Assembly (NCBI GenBank): GCA_015655415.1
Contig: JAATFB010000026.1
Location: forward strand, 1-43,196
Source: Actinomycetales bacterium
Lineage (GTDB): Bacteria; Actinomycetota; Actinomycetes; Actinomycetales; Microbacteriaceae
Length of the DNA: 43,196 nt
Direction of reading: 5' to 3'
Shown here piece after piece: positions 1-7,373 of the stretch. A program made the position numbers and the translations under genes. The first letter of the stretch is position 1. Every line of letters starts with the position of its first letter. A model generated the notes under the pieces. It made no database searches, had not been told where the DNA came from, and saw nothing but the letters and a program-made list of their open reading frames with translations.

Positions 1-1
1 C

Positions 2-412
2 GTCTCCACGTCCAGCCGCATCGCGCGCGAGGAGATCTTCGGCCCGGTGCTGTCTGTCCTCACCTTCCGCACCCCCGACGAGGCGATCGCGAAGGCGAAC
101 AACACGACGTACGGCCTCTCGGCCGGGATCTGGAGCGAGAAGGGAAGCCGCATCCTCGCCGTCGCCGACCGGCTGCGGGCCGGTGTGGTGTGGGCGAACA
201 CGTTCAACCGGTTCGATCCGGCGTCGCCGTTCGGCGGCTACAAGGAGTCCGGGTACGGCCGCGAGGGCGGCAGGCACGGTCTGGCGGCCTACCTGGCGCC
301 GGCGGACGGGATGCGGCGCGCGGCGGCCGAGGCGGGCAGCGGCGCCGATGCGCCGGAGACGACCCGCTCTCGTGCCGTGAGACGCAGCACGAGAAAGGGG
401 GGCGTCCGATGA
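2..412 (+). CDS. Aldehyde dehydrogenase, C-terminal part (5' end outside window)
   Basis: Only the last ~136 residues are in the window. The frame is open from base 2 and begins with the conserved EEIFGPVLSV block, which follows the active site in NAD(P)-dependent aldehyde dehydrogenases. It continues through the FGGYKESGYGREGG motif near the C terminus. These enzymes oxidise aldehydes to acids in the cytoplasm; the substrate cannot be told from this fragment. The catalytic Cys and Glu lie upstream of the window. Its TGA (410-412) overlaps the ATG (409-411) of the next gene, which is a truncated paralogue, so the two are translationally coupled and probably function together. Confidence 0.93.
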   Translation, partial: VSTSSRIAREEIFGPVLSVLTFRTPDEAIAKANNTTYGLSAGIWSEKGSRILAVADRLRAGVVWANTFNRFDPASPFGGYKESGYGREGGRHGLAAYLAPADGMRRAAAEAGSGADAPETTRSRAVRRSTRKGGVR

Positions 413-1269
413 CTCGCCTGGTCGTGCCGAAGACCTACAAGCTGTTCATCGGCGGCGCCTTCCCGCGCAGCGAGTCGGGTCGCAGCTACGAGGTGGTCGC
501 GGCCGACGGCGGGTTCCTCGCCAACGCGTCGAAGGCGTCCCGCAAGGATGCGCGCGACGCGGTGGTCGCCGCGCGCAAGGCGGTGCCCGGGTGGTCGGGC
601 ACCACCGCGTACAACCGCGGGCAGGTGCTCTACCGGGTGGCGGAGCTTCTGGAGGGCCGACGCGACCAGTTCGTCCAGGAGGTGCGGGCATCCGAGGGGC
701 TGTCGAAGCGGGACGCCGCGGCGCAGGTCGAGGACGCGGTCGACACCTGGGTCTGGTATGCGGGGTGGGCCGACAAGTTCGCCCAGGTGACCGGCAACGC
801 CAACCCCGTCGCCGGGCCGTTCTTCAACATCTCGGTCCCGGAGCCGACCGGGGTGGTCGCCGCGATCGCGCCGCAGGGAGAGCTGTCGCTGCTGGGCGTG
901 GTCGCCGTCGTCGCGCCGGCGATCGTGTCGGGCAACGCGGTGGTCGTGGTGGCCGACGAGCGGCATCCGCTCTCGGCGATCTCGCTCGCCGAGGTGCTGG
1001 CCACCAGCGACGTGCCGGCGGGCGTGGTCAACGTGCTCACCGGATCGCCGGCCGAGATGGCGCCGTGGCTGGCGTCGCACGCCGACGTGAACGCGCTCGA
1101 CCTCACGGGCGCCGATGAGCTGGACTGGGTCGATCTGCAGATCGCCGCGGCCGAGACGCTGAAGCGCGTGCGCCCGCCCGACGGCGGGGCCGTCGGGGTG
1201 CGATCGCTGGAGCGCATCACCGCCTTCACCGAGACCAAGACGATCTGGCACACGATGAGCATGCGCTGA
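409..1269 (+). CDS. Truncated, active-site-less aldehyde dehydrogenase paralogue (286 aa)
   Basis: The start is the ATG of the ATGA overlap with the preceding dehydrogenase, preceded by a purine-rich AAAGGGGGG stretch. The N-terminal ~220 residues follow the aldehyde dehydrogenase fold (YKLFIGGAF at the start, FFNISVPEPTGVVAAIAP in the middle). The usual PWNxP motif is replaced by APQGEL and the cofactor-binding KPSE by VADERHP. After LDLTGADE, where the ELGGK glutamate should follow, the protein turns into a short tail ending TKTIWHTMSMR, so the whole Cys-containing catalytic domain is absent. Usual family length is 450-500 aa. It is not obviously decayed: the frame is clean and codon use looks normal. 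I infer a pseudoenzyme or structural partner of the upstream enzyme rather than an independent dehydrogenase. Confidence 0.85.
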   Translation: MTRLVVPKTYKLFIGGAFPRSESGRSYEVVAADGGFLANASKASRKDARDAVVAARKAVPGWSGTTAYNRGQVLYRVAELLEGRRDQFVQEVRASEGLSKRDAAAQVEDAVDTWVWYAGWADKFAQVTGNANPVAGPFFNISVPEPTGVVAAIAPQGELSLLGVVAVVAPAIVSGNAVVVVADERHPLSAISLAEVLATSDVPAGVVNVLTGSPAEMAPWLASHADVNALDLTGADELDWVDLQIAAAETLKRVRPPDGGAVGVRSLERITAFTETKTIWHTMSMR

Positions 1270-1351
1270 GGCCGGTTCGGGTCTGCGCGTCAAGTGGTGG
1301 CGCGTCGTCACGGTCCCGGGTGATGATGGGAGGCGGGGCGGAAGGAGCGAC

Positions 1352-1936
1352 ATGTCTGAGGAGGTGTCGACGGTCTTCGTCGGAGACAGCATCACCGCCG
1401 GCGGACGGTGGGACGAGTGGTTCCCCGACGAACGGGCCCGCAACCTCGGGGTCGCCGGTGACACCACGGAGGCCGTGATCGCGCGCCTCGACGAGGTGAT
1501 CGCGCTCGACCCCGACACGGTCGTGCTGCTCGTCGGCACGAACGATCTGGCGTGGCGGCGCTCCGCCGAGCACATCGTGCGCAACATCGAGACCATCCTG
1601 GTCACGCTGCGCAAGGCGCTGCCGAACGCCCAGCTCCTGGTGCAGTCGGTCATGCCGCGCGAGGCAGGTCACGCCGAGACCATCAAGGACGTGAACCGGC
1701 ATCTGTGGCAGTTCGCGTCCACGGTGCGGGCGCAGTACCTCGATCTGTGGCCGGCGCTGGCGACGGAGGACGGCTCCATCGACCCGCAGTACTCCGACGA
1801 CTCCCTGCACCTGAACGAGCGCGGCTACGAGGTGTGGGTGGGCGAGCTGCGCGGAGCGCTCGAGACGCTGCACAAGCTGCCGCCGACGAGCCGGCCGATC
1901 CTGATCCCGCGCGAGCACCAGCAGCGGCGACCCTGA
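1352..1936 (+). CDS. SGNH/GDSL-family esterase or lipase-like hydrolase (194 aa)
   Basis: The protein has the SGNH hydrolase blocks in order: GDSIT (Ser nucleophile, residues ~11-15), a conserved Gly in LGVAGDTT, GTND (~57-60, oxyanion Asn), and DDSLHLNERGY near residue 150, supplying the catalytic Asp and His. The family hydrolyses ester bonds of lipids, acyl groups or cell-wall acetyl groups; the substrate is not predictable here. No signal peptide is visible, so it is probably cytoplasmic. The ATG follows a good ribosome binding site (GGAAGGAGC). It is transcribed toward the convergent macrodomain gene, with only 13 bp between the two stop codons. Confidence 0.9.
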   Translation: MSEEVSTVFVGDSITAGGRWDEWFPDERARNLGVAGDTTEAVIARLDEVIALDPDTVVLLVGTNDLAWRRSAEHIVRNIETILVTLRKALPNAQLLVQSVMPREAGHAETIKDVNRHLWQFASTVRAQYLDLWPALATEDGSIDPQYSDDSLHLNERGYEVWVGELRGALETLHKLPPTSRPILIPREHQQRRP

Positions 1937-1949
1937 CGTCGTCGCACGC

Positions 1950-2531
1950 TCAGATGCGTGTGCGTTCGCCGGCCCGCGCGGATCCCCCCACGCCGTCGAG
2001 CGCGCGGTCGAACGCCTCGAGGGCGGTTCGCGAGAACAGCACGAAGCGCACGAGCCGGATGCTCTCGATCCGGGGTGCCGTGAGGATCGTCGTGCCGACC
2101 GCGACGCGTGCCGCGTCGTCGATGGGCCAGCCGTACACGCCGGCGGAGATCGCCGGGAACGCCACGGATGCCGCCCTCAGCTCGCCCGCGACCTCCAGCG
2201 ACCTCCGGTAGGCGCTGGAGAGCCGGTCGGTGCGGTCATCGTGGCGCGACCACACCGGACCCACCGCGTGGATCACATGCCGCGCCGGGAGCCGTCCCGC
2301 GGTCGTCGCCACCGCGTCACCGGCGGGCAGTCCCCGCGGGTACCGGGTCTCGCGCAGCCGGCGGCATGCCGCCAGGATCTCCGGGCCGCCGGCACGATGG
2401 ACGGCGCCGTCGACCCCGCCCCCGCCGAGCAGCGACGAGTTGGCCGCGTTCACGATCGCGTCGACGTGCTGCAGCGTGATGTCACCCGGAACGGTCTCGA
2501 TCCGCACCCCTTCGACATCCCTGCCTGCCAT
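1950..2531 (-). CDS. Macrodomain protein, MacroD/YmdB-type O-acetyl-ADP-ribose or ADP-ribosyl hydrolase (193 aa)
   Basis: Macrodomain signatures are clear: GDIT near residue 16, VNAANSSLLGGGGVDGAVH (about 27-45) and PAISAGVYGWP (about 132-142), which together form the ADP-ribose pocket of the MacroD class. Members remove acetyl from O-acetyl-ADP-ribose or ADP-ribose from modified proteins in the cytosol. The start ATG lies 2 nt after the TGA of the CsoR/RcnR-like regulator (TGA-GG-ATG), so the two are co-transcribed and probably translationally coupled. A regulator-macrodomain operon is unusual and suggests a stress-linked role. The last ~15 residues are a basic tail outside the domain. Confidence 0.93.
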   Translation of the reverse strand: MAGRDVEGVRIETVPGDITLQHVDAIVNAANSSLLGGGGVDGAVHRAGGPEILAACRRLRETRYPRGLPAGDAVATTAGRLPARHVIHAVGPVWSRHDDRTDRLSSAYRRSLEVAGELRAASVAFPAISAGVYGWPIDDAARVAVGTTILTAPRIESIRLVRFVLFSRTALEAFDRALDGVGGSARAGERTRI

Positions 2532-2533
2532 CC

Positions 2534-2812
2534 TCAGCCCCGGTTGTTGGAGAGCTCGAACACCCGCAGCAGCTCCTCGACGGCGCGTTCGCGTTCCTCG
2601 CCGCCCGCCTCGAACTGCTCCGATACGTGAGTGCGGAGATGGTTCTCCACCAGCAGCTTGTTCAGGGAGCCGAGCGACTTCTGGATGGCGAGCGACTGCG
2701 TGAGGATGTCGAGGCAGTAGTCCTCGCTCTCGATCATCTTCTCGAGGCCGCGCAGCTGGCCGGCGAGAATGCGCGTGCGGTGCAGCGCCCGTTTCTTGAT
2801 GTCCTCGATCAC
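2534..2812 (-). CDS. CsoR/RcnR/FrmR-family (DUF156) transcriptional regulator (92 aa)
   Basis: This is a small all-helical repressor of the metal- or aldehyde-sensing CsoR/RcnR/FrmR family. Basic DNA-contact residues lie in the first helix (RALHRTRILAGQLRGL). Sensor positions are Cys33, His58 and His62, with the 25- and 4-residue spacing of the family. Copper-sensing CsoR has Cys-His-Cys; Cys-His-His is seen in RcnR and FrmR relatives, so copper is not the obvious ligand. The His3 of RcnR is replaced by Glu3. It starts at GTG 2810-2812 and appears leaderless: TACCCT (minus strand, 2824-2819) ends 6 nt before the GTG. It heads the operon with the macrodomain gene, its likely target by autoregulation. 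Confidence 0.9.
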   Translation of the reverse strand: MIEDIKKRALHRTRILAGQLRGLEKMIESEDYCLDILTQSLAIQKSLGSLNKLLVENHLRTHVSEQFEAGGEERERAVEELLRVFELSNNRG

Positions 2813-2923
2813 GGTCTCAGGGTAGGCGACGGGCTCCCGCGGCGCGGCATGGCCGCCGTCCCGCGGCGGGGACGGGTCGGCACCGCCCGAACAGGGGACT
2901 GTCCGTCGACGGGGCGGTCTTCC

Positions 2924-2929
2924 TAGACT
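2924..2929 (+). promoter_or_regulatory. Putative -10 box for the FucU-like gene
   Basis: TAGACT matches the actinobacterial TANNNT -10 consensus and lies 73 nt upstream of the ATG at 3003. The -35 region is not recognisable. The 190-bp gap from 2813 to 3002 otherwise holds only the divergent promoter of the CsoR-like gene. Confidence 0.4.
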
Positions 2930-3002
2930 GTCGAAGGATCCTCACAACCCGAACGCTGACCCGAAGGCGTCGCGCCCCCCGAAGGCGCGAGGAGGCACCC
3001 GA

Positions 3003-3395
3003 ATGTTGAAGAACCTTTCCCCCATGATGTCCGGCGCGCTCTTGAGAGCTCTGGACGACACCCCCAGCGGAGCGTGGGTCGCGATCGTGAGCCCCCGGCA
3101 CGACGTGCCCCGCGCCGTCCGCGTCGCTCCCGAGTCCGTCGAGCAGGTGGTGACGGCCGTGCTGGCCGTCACCCCGCTCGATGGCGACGCTCCCATCGTC
3201 ATCGAGGACGGAGACGGCACCGACGACATCGCGCTCGCGGTGGCGGGACTGGCCGCCGACGCCGAGGGCCGCCGCCTCGACACCCTGCCGGTCTCCACGG
3301 CAGCGTTCCAAGCGCTGCTGTCCGGGAGCCGTGCGGCCATCGTGGTGGACTCCCCGGAGCGCTTCGGCTTCCTGCTCTGCAAGGGGCAGTGCTGA
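3003..3395 (+). CDS. Degenerate FucU/RbsD-like protein (130 aa)
   Basis: The N terminus MLKNLSPMMSGALLRAL aligns well with FucU (MLKTISPLISPELLKVL in E. coli). The C-terminal block AFQALLSGSRAAIVVDSPERFGFLLCKGQC-like region corresponds to the FucU segment ending TGERAKYGNILLKKGV. Total length equals the family norm of 130-140 aa. FucU and RbsD are sugar mutarotases (fucose, ribose) forming ring oligomers. The catalytic histidine in MGHGD is missing (here DDTPSGAW) and the Tyr/Asn of YGN has become FGF, so mutarotase activity is doubtful. A strong Shine-Dalgarno GAGGAGG lies 7 nt before the ATG. No sugar transport or kinase genes are adjacent. The fold assignment is by eye. Confidence 0.65.
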   Translation: MLKNLSPMMSGALLRALDDTPSGAWVAIVSPRHDVPRAVRVAPESVEQVVTAVLAVTPLDGDAPIVIEDGDGTDDIALAVAGLAADAEGRRLDTLPVSTAAFQALLSGSRAAIVVDSPERFGFLLCKGQC

Positions 3396-3461
3396 CCGGA
3401 TCCTCGCCGGGGCGCCGGCACGCGGTGGGCAGCGGCGGGAGAGCCGGTGACCAGACGCATC

Positions 3462-3467
3462 TAGACT
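3462..3467 (+). promoter_or_regulatory. -10 box of a probably leaderless gene
   Basis: TAGACT ends 9 nt before the ATG at 3477, so transcription would start at or just before the start codon. Confidence 0.45.
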
Positions 3468-3476
3468 CGAGGCACC

Positions 3477-3902
3477 ATGTCCCGATCCAGCGCTCAGCCG
3501 ACCCTGGCCCGCCTCGCCCTGTTGCCCGGACTCCTCGGTGCGATCGCGCTGGTGGCCGGTCTGGCGCTGATCGGCGGCGACTGGTATGTGGTGATCCGTT
3601 TCGCGGCGGCGATTCTCGCCCTCATCGTCTGCGTCTTCGCCGTGCAGTCGAAGGGATATTGGTGGCTGGTCGGCCTCGTGCCGCTCGCCGTCGCGCTCAA
3701 CCCGGTCTGGCCGCTTCCCCTCGGCGACCTCTGGCTGCGCCTGGTGCAGCTGGCCGGGGCCGTCGTCTTCATCGCGGCGGGGATCGCCGTCAAGGTGCCC
3801 GTCGATGACGGCAGGGGGCGCCCAGCCGGCCGCTACGACGGCCGGAAGCCCCCGGCGGCATCGACACGACGGCGCGCATCCGGGCACGCCACGAAACGTT
3901 AG
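3477..3902 (+). CDS. Small four-helix membrane protein of unknown function (141 aa)
   Basis: Four hydrophobic segments are visible, at about residues 11-30, 38-58, 61-80 and 86-106. They are followed by a basic, Pro/Arg-rich cytoplasmic-type tail of about 30 residues. The third segment contains the aromatic motif GYWWLVGL and NPVWPLPL. It resembles small Microbacteriaceae membrane proteins that I associate with DUF6804, but that name is from memory and unverified. The function is unknown. It has its own putative leaderless promoter and stands alone between the FucU-like gene and the helicase. Confidence 0.75.
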   Translation: MSRSSAQPTLARLALLPGLLGAIALVAGLALIGGDWYVVIRFAAAILALIVCVFAVQSKGYWWLVGLVPLAVALNPVWPLPLGDLWLRLVQLAGAVVFIAAGIAVKVPVDDGRGRPAGRYDGRKPPAASTRRRASGHATKR

Positions 3903-3926
3903 GTGACGTGGGGGCGTCCCGTGACG

Positions 3927-3932
3927 TAAAAT
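3927..3932 (+). promoter_or_regulatory. Putative -10 box upstream of the helicase gene
   Basis: TAAAAT is the most A/T-rich hexamer in the 241-bp gap 3903-4143 and is a near-consensus -10. Transcription from it would give the helicase mRNA a leader of about 200 nt. The rest of the gap shows no obvious operator; a coding-like stretch on the minus strand is listed among the findings. Confidence 0.4.
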
Positions 3933-4143
3933 GGCCCTTCGTCGGGGTCGGGCATCCGCCGGAAACGTCTCGTCGACTGCATCGCAGACGACCTTCGGGC
4001 TCTCACCCTCGTCACCCGCATCGGTCTCGTCGTCGTCGGCATGTCGCGGCACGGGAGGAAGCGTGCGGGCGGATGCCTCCGGCCACCCCGCCGCCAACTC
4101 ACGAGCGGCCCGCTCATACGCGGCCCTCACGCACAGGAGGATC

Positions 4144-6297
4144 ATGCCGAACACCGGCGATCAAACCGCCCAGGCCTCGCGCCGTTCCGGCGCGCGTCAC
4201 TCGAACAACGACGGTCTCATCCCCGTGCTCGCGCGGCGCGTGCGCGAGGTCGAGGCCAAGGCGGCGAGCGGCAAGAGGCTCGGCCCGACCAACCGCACCA
4301 AGTTCCAGGTGATCGCGCTGCTGATGCGCGAGGAACGGGCGAGGGCCAAGTCCGACCCGGATCTCAGCGAGTCGGCTCGCGCCGAGCAGCTGAAGCGCCT
4401 CGACGGGATCGCCACGATCCTGGCCAAGACCGCGGCCAGGGACACCTCGCTCATCGCCGTGCTGGAGTCGACCGCGCCGCCCAGCCCCGCCGCGCAGAAG
4501 ATGCGCAGGGACTGGCTGCTGGAGTCGGGCGTACGCCTCGAGCCTGACGACCTGATCATCACGACGGAGCCGCTGCAGCCGAAGCAGGACGTGCTGCTCT
4601 CGCCGGAGCTCGCCCAGAAGCAGGTCGTGCCCCAGTCCGTGCGAGCCAGACGGCTGTCGAACCCGTTCCTCGCCCCCGACTTCGCACTCGCGCAGCAGTC
4701 GGCCCCCGCGCCGCGCCGCCGGCTGGACTCCTGGGAGCTGCTCGGCCCGCTCTTCAAGTCCTTCGAGTACGGCACGGGCGGTCAGGCCGCCAGCATGGAG
4801 CTGCCGCCTGCGCCGGCCATCGATCGCTACTCGCCTCCCGGAATGGAGCTGATGGAGCACCAGGCCCGTTTCGTCGAGTCGGTGCGCCGCGGCCACCGCA
4901 CGTTCCTGCTCGCCGACGAGCCGGGGCTGGGCAAGACGGCGCAGTCCGTGCTGGCGGCATCCGTGGCCGGCGCCTACCCCCTGCTGGCCGTCGTGCCGAA
5001 CGTCGTGAAGATGAACTGGGCACGCGAGGTGGAACTGTGGACGCCGCACCGTCGGGCCACCGTCATCCACGGAGACGGGGAGGGGCTGGACGCCTTCGCC
5101 GACGTGGTGATCGTCAACTACGAGGTGCTCGACCGTCACCTGTCCTGGCTGTCGGAGCTCGGCCTCCGTGGCATGGTCGTGGACGAGGCGCACTTCATCA
5201 AGAACCTGCACTCGCAGCGCTCGCGCTACGTGCTGGGACTGGCAGATGCCATCCGCCGCACCGTCGCCGACCCGCTGATGATCGCGCTGACCGGCACGCC
5301 GCTGATCAACGACATCGACGACTTCAGGGCGATCTGGCAGTTTTTGGGATGGATCGACGGCACGAAGCCGGCCGCGGCGCTCATGGAGCGGCTCGACGAG
5401 ACCGGTCTCACGCCGGCCGACCCCGGGTTCTACTCCGCCGCGCGCCAGGCCGTGATCGACATGGGCATCGTCCGACGCAAGAAGATCGACGTGGCTGCCG
5501 ACCTGCCGTCGCGCCGCGTCGTCGACCTGCCCATCGAGCTCGACGACGAGCTCGGCCGATCCATCCGTTCGGCCGAGCGCGAGCTCGCCGCCCGTCTGGT
5601 GCAGCGCTACCGCCGGGCCGAGGCGGCCGGCGTCGGCGACTCGTTCGCAGGAGACGACGAGGAGCGCCGCGAGCACCTCATCCGCATGGTGGCGCACGCC
5701 GAGCTCGAGGAGTCCAAGGGGCAGCGCACCGGTGAGAACGTCTTCACCATGGTGCGCAGGATCGGCCAGGCGAAGGCGCCGCTCGCCGCCGACTACGCCG
5801 CACAGCTGGCGCGCTCGGTGGGCAAGGTGGTGTTCTTCGCCAAGCACATCGATGTGATGGATCAGGCGGAGGAGGCGTTCGCGGCCCGCGAGCTGCGGAC
5901 GGTCTCCATTCGAGGAGATCAGACGGCGCTGGCCCGGCAGCGCGAGATCGACGCGTTCAACAACGACCCCGACGTGTCCGTGGCGGTGTGCTCGCTCACC
6001 GCCGCGGGTGTCGGGCTGAACCTGCAGGCGGCGTCCAACGTCGTGCTCGCGGAGCTCAGCTGGACCGCCGCCGAGCAGACCCAGGCGATCGACCGGGTGC
6101 ATCGCATCGGCCAGGAGGAGCCGGTGACGGCATGGCGGATCATCGCGGCGCAGACGATCGACGCGAAGATCGCCGAGCTCATCGACGCGAAGCAGTCGCT
6201 CGCGCTGCGCGCCCTCGACGGCATGGACGTCGAGCCCGGCTCGGCCGACTCGGTGCAGCTGGACGCACTCGTCTCCCTGCTGCGCGACGCGCTGTAG
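4144..6297 (+). CDS. SNF2-family DEAD/DEAH-box helicase (717 aa)
   Basis: The start is ATG 4144, chosen because ACAGGAGG lies just upstream and because the frame before it is not protein-like. Residues 1-230 are a charged N-terminal region. Then come the SNF2 ATPase motifs: Walker A DEPGLGKTAQS (~257-267), motif II DEAH (~347-350), ALTGTPLIN (motif III region, ~380), and the C-terminal motif VI QAIDRVHRIGQ (~647-657). That RVHRIGQ form is typical of SNF2/SMARCAL1-type double-strand DNA translocases. These proteins use ATP to move along DNA and remodel protein-DNA or annealing intermediates. The gene is monocistronic. The specific cellular role cannot be told. Confidence 0.93.
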   Translation: MPNTGDQTAQASRRSGARHSNNDGLIPVLARRVREVEAKAASGKRLGPTNRTKFQVIALLMREERARAKSDPDLSESARAEQLKRLDGIATILAKTAARDTSLIAVLESTAPPSPAAQKMRRDWLLESGVRLEPDDLIITTEPLQPKQDVLLSPELAQKQVVPQSVRARRLSNPFLAPDFALAQQSAPAPRRRLDSWELLGPLFKSFEYGTGGQAASMELPPAPAIDRYSPPGMELMEHQARFVESVRRGHRTFLLADEPGLGKTAQSVLAASVAGAYPLLAVVPNVVKMNWAREVELWTPHRRATVIHGDGEGLDAFADVVIVNYEVLDRHLSWLSELGLRGMVVDEAHFIKNLHSQRSRYVLGLADAIRRTVADPLMIALTGTPLINDIDDFRAIWQFLGWIDGTKPAAALMERLDETGLTPADPGFYSAARQAVIDMGIVRRKKIDVAADLPSRRVVDLPIELDDELGRSIRSAERELAARLVQRYRRAEAAGVGDSFAGDDEERREHLIRMVAHAELEESKGQRTGENVFTMVRRIGQAKAPLAADYAAQLARSVGKVVFFAKHIDVMDQAEEAFAARELRTVSIRGDQTALARQREIDAFNNDPDVSVAVCSLTAAGVGLNLQAASNVVLAELSWTAAEQTQAIDRVHRIGQEEPVTAWRIIAAQTIDAKIAELIDAKQSLALRALDGMDVEPGSADSVQLDALVSLLRDAL

Positions 6298-6316
6298 CGG
6301 TCGTCAGACCCGCAGG

Positions 6317-6529
6317 TCAGTCCTCGTCGTCGTCCAGGTCGTCGTCGAGCACGACGACCCGTTCCTCGTCGGGGAAGTCGGCGTCGTCGACGTCCACGAC
6401 GGGCCTCTCATCCTCGTCCGCCAGGGCCTTCTCCTCGTCGGGCTCCGGTTCGTAGTCGCCGTCCTGAGCGGCGGTGAACTCGTCATCCGGATCGAAGTCC
6501 TCGGGGCGTGCATCGCTGAGCTCAGTCAT
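6317..6529 (-). CDS. Small highly acidic protein of unknown function (70 aa)
   Basis: About half of the residues are Asp or Glu, with DPDDEF, EPEPDEEK and a terminal DDDLDDDED. No fold is recognisable and it is probably disordered. It is accepted as a gene because a TAGCCT -10 box on the minus strand (6541-6536) ends exactly 6 nt before its ATG, the architecture of many genes here, and because such acidic proteins recur in related genomes (memory, unverified). It is convergent with the helicase gene, 19 bp away. An overlapping reading in another frame that starts in the same area is rejected as a shadow. Confidence 0.65.
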   Translation of the reverse strand: MTELSDARPEDFDPDDEFTAAQDGDYEPEPDEEKALADEDERPVVDVDDADFPDEERVVVLDDDLDDDED

Positions 6530-6639
6530 GTCACAAGGCTACCCGTGCTCACCCTCGACCGCCCACGGGAGAGCCGGACGCTCGCGGCCGGCTCTCGTGT
6601 CTCGACGCGCCCTGGCGCGACCTGCGCGAGACTGGGGCG

Positions 6640-7281
6640 ATGAGGAAGCACGGAACGCCCACGATCGAGATCGAGCGCAAGTACGACGTGGCCGAAGACG
6701 CGCAGGCACCGGCCTTCGTGGGCGTCGGGCCGATCGCCGTGGTCGAGTCGCCCGAGGTCCGCGAGCTGGACGCCGTGTACTACGACACGGACGATCTGGC
6801 GCTCGCGCGGGCGCACGTGGCGCTGCGCAGGCGCGAGGGCGGCCCCGATGCCGGGTGGCACGTCAAGCGCGACGTCGACGAGGGCAGGACGGAGCAGCAC
6901 TGGCCGCTGGAGGAGGGCGAGGGCGCTCATGGGACCGCATCCGTCCCGCCTCGGCTTCGTGAGGAGGTGCGGGGACTGGTCGGCGATCGCGAGTTGAGAC
7001 CGGTGGCCCGCGTGCGGAACCGGCGCGTGGTGAACAGGCTGCTCGACGCAGCCGGCTACCCGGTCGCCGAGTACTGCGACGATCACGTCACCGGGGAGAA
7101 CCTGGTCACGGGTGGCGTCGCGAGCTGGCGCGAGTGGGAGGTCGAGCTGTCGGCCGCGGCTCCCGAGACCAGGCGGGCGCGGACCGAGCTCCTTGACGGA
7201 CTCGAGGCGGCCGTGGTCGCCGCGGGCGCGCACCCCTCGCAGAGCGCCTCGAAGCTGGAACGCGCCCTGAAGGCAGGATGA
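6640..7281 (+). CDS. CYTH-domain protein (213 aa)
   Basis: The N terminus contains EIERKY (ExExK), the signature of the CYTH/triphosphate tunnel metalloenzyme fold. It is followed by the alternating charged strands expected for the tunnel (YYDTDDLAL, LRRREGG, WHVKRD, ELRPVARVRNRR, WREWEVEL). Members hydrolyse triphosphates (tripolyphosphate, thiamine triphosphate) or act as adenylate cyclases; bacterial standalone proteins of about 200 aa are most often triphosphatases. The fused CHAD domain seen in longer members is absent. The gene seems leaderless: GAGACT ends 6 nt before the ATG. It is followed 92 bp later by the phosphofructokinase gene in the same orientation. Confidence 0.88.
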   Translation: MRKHGTPTIEIERKYDVAEDAQAPAFVGVGPIAVVESPEVRELDAVYYDTDDLALARAHVALRRREGGPDAGWHVKRDVDEGRTEQHWPLEEGEGAHGTASVPPRLREEVRGLVGDRELRPVARVRNRRVVNRLLDAAGYPVAEYCDDHVTGENLVTGGVASWREWEVELSAAAPETRRARTELLDGLEAAVVAAGAHPSQSASKLERALKAG

Positions 7282-7373
7282 CGCGGGCGCGTCGACGGTG
7301 CGTTTTGGAGCACGCCGACCGCCTCCGGCATGATCGTTGACGTATCCACGCAGGCGCGAGAAGAGGCAGGAAC

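Noticed and set aside
4114..6102. 662-codon open frame antisense to the helicase
   Set aside because: His/Arg/Leu-rich shadow of the conserved SNF2 coding sequence; no motif and no promoter.
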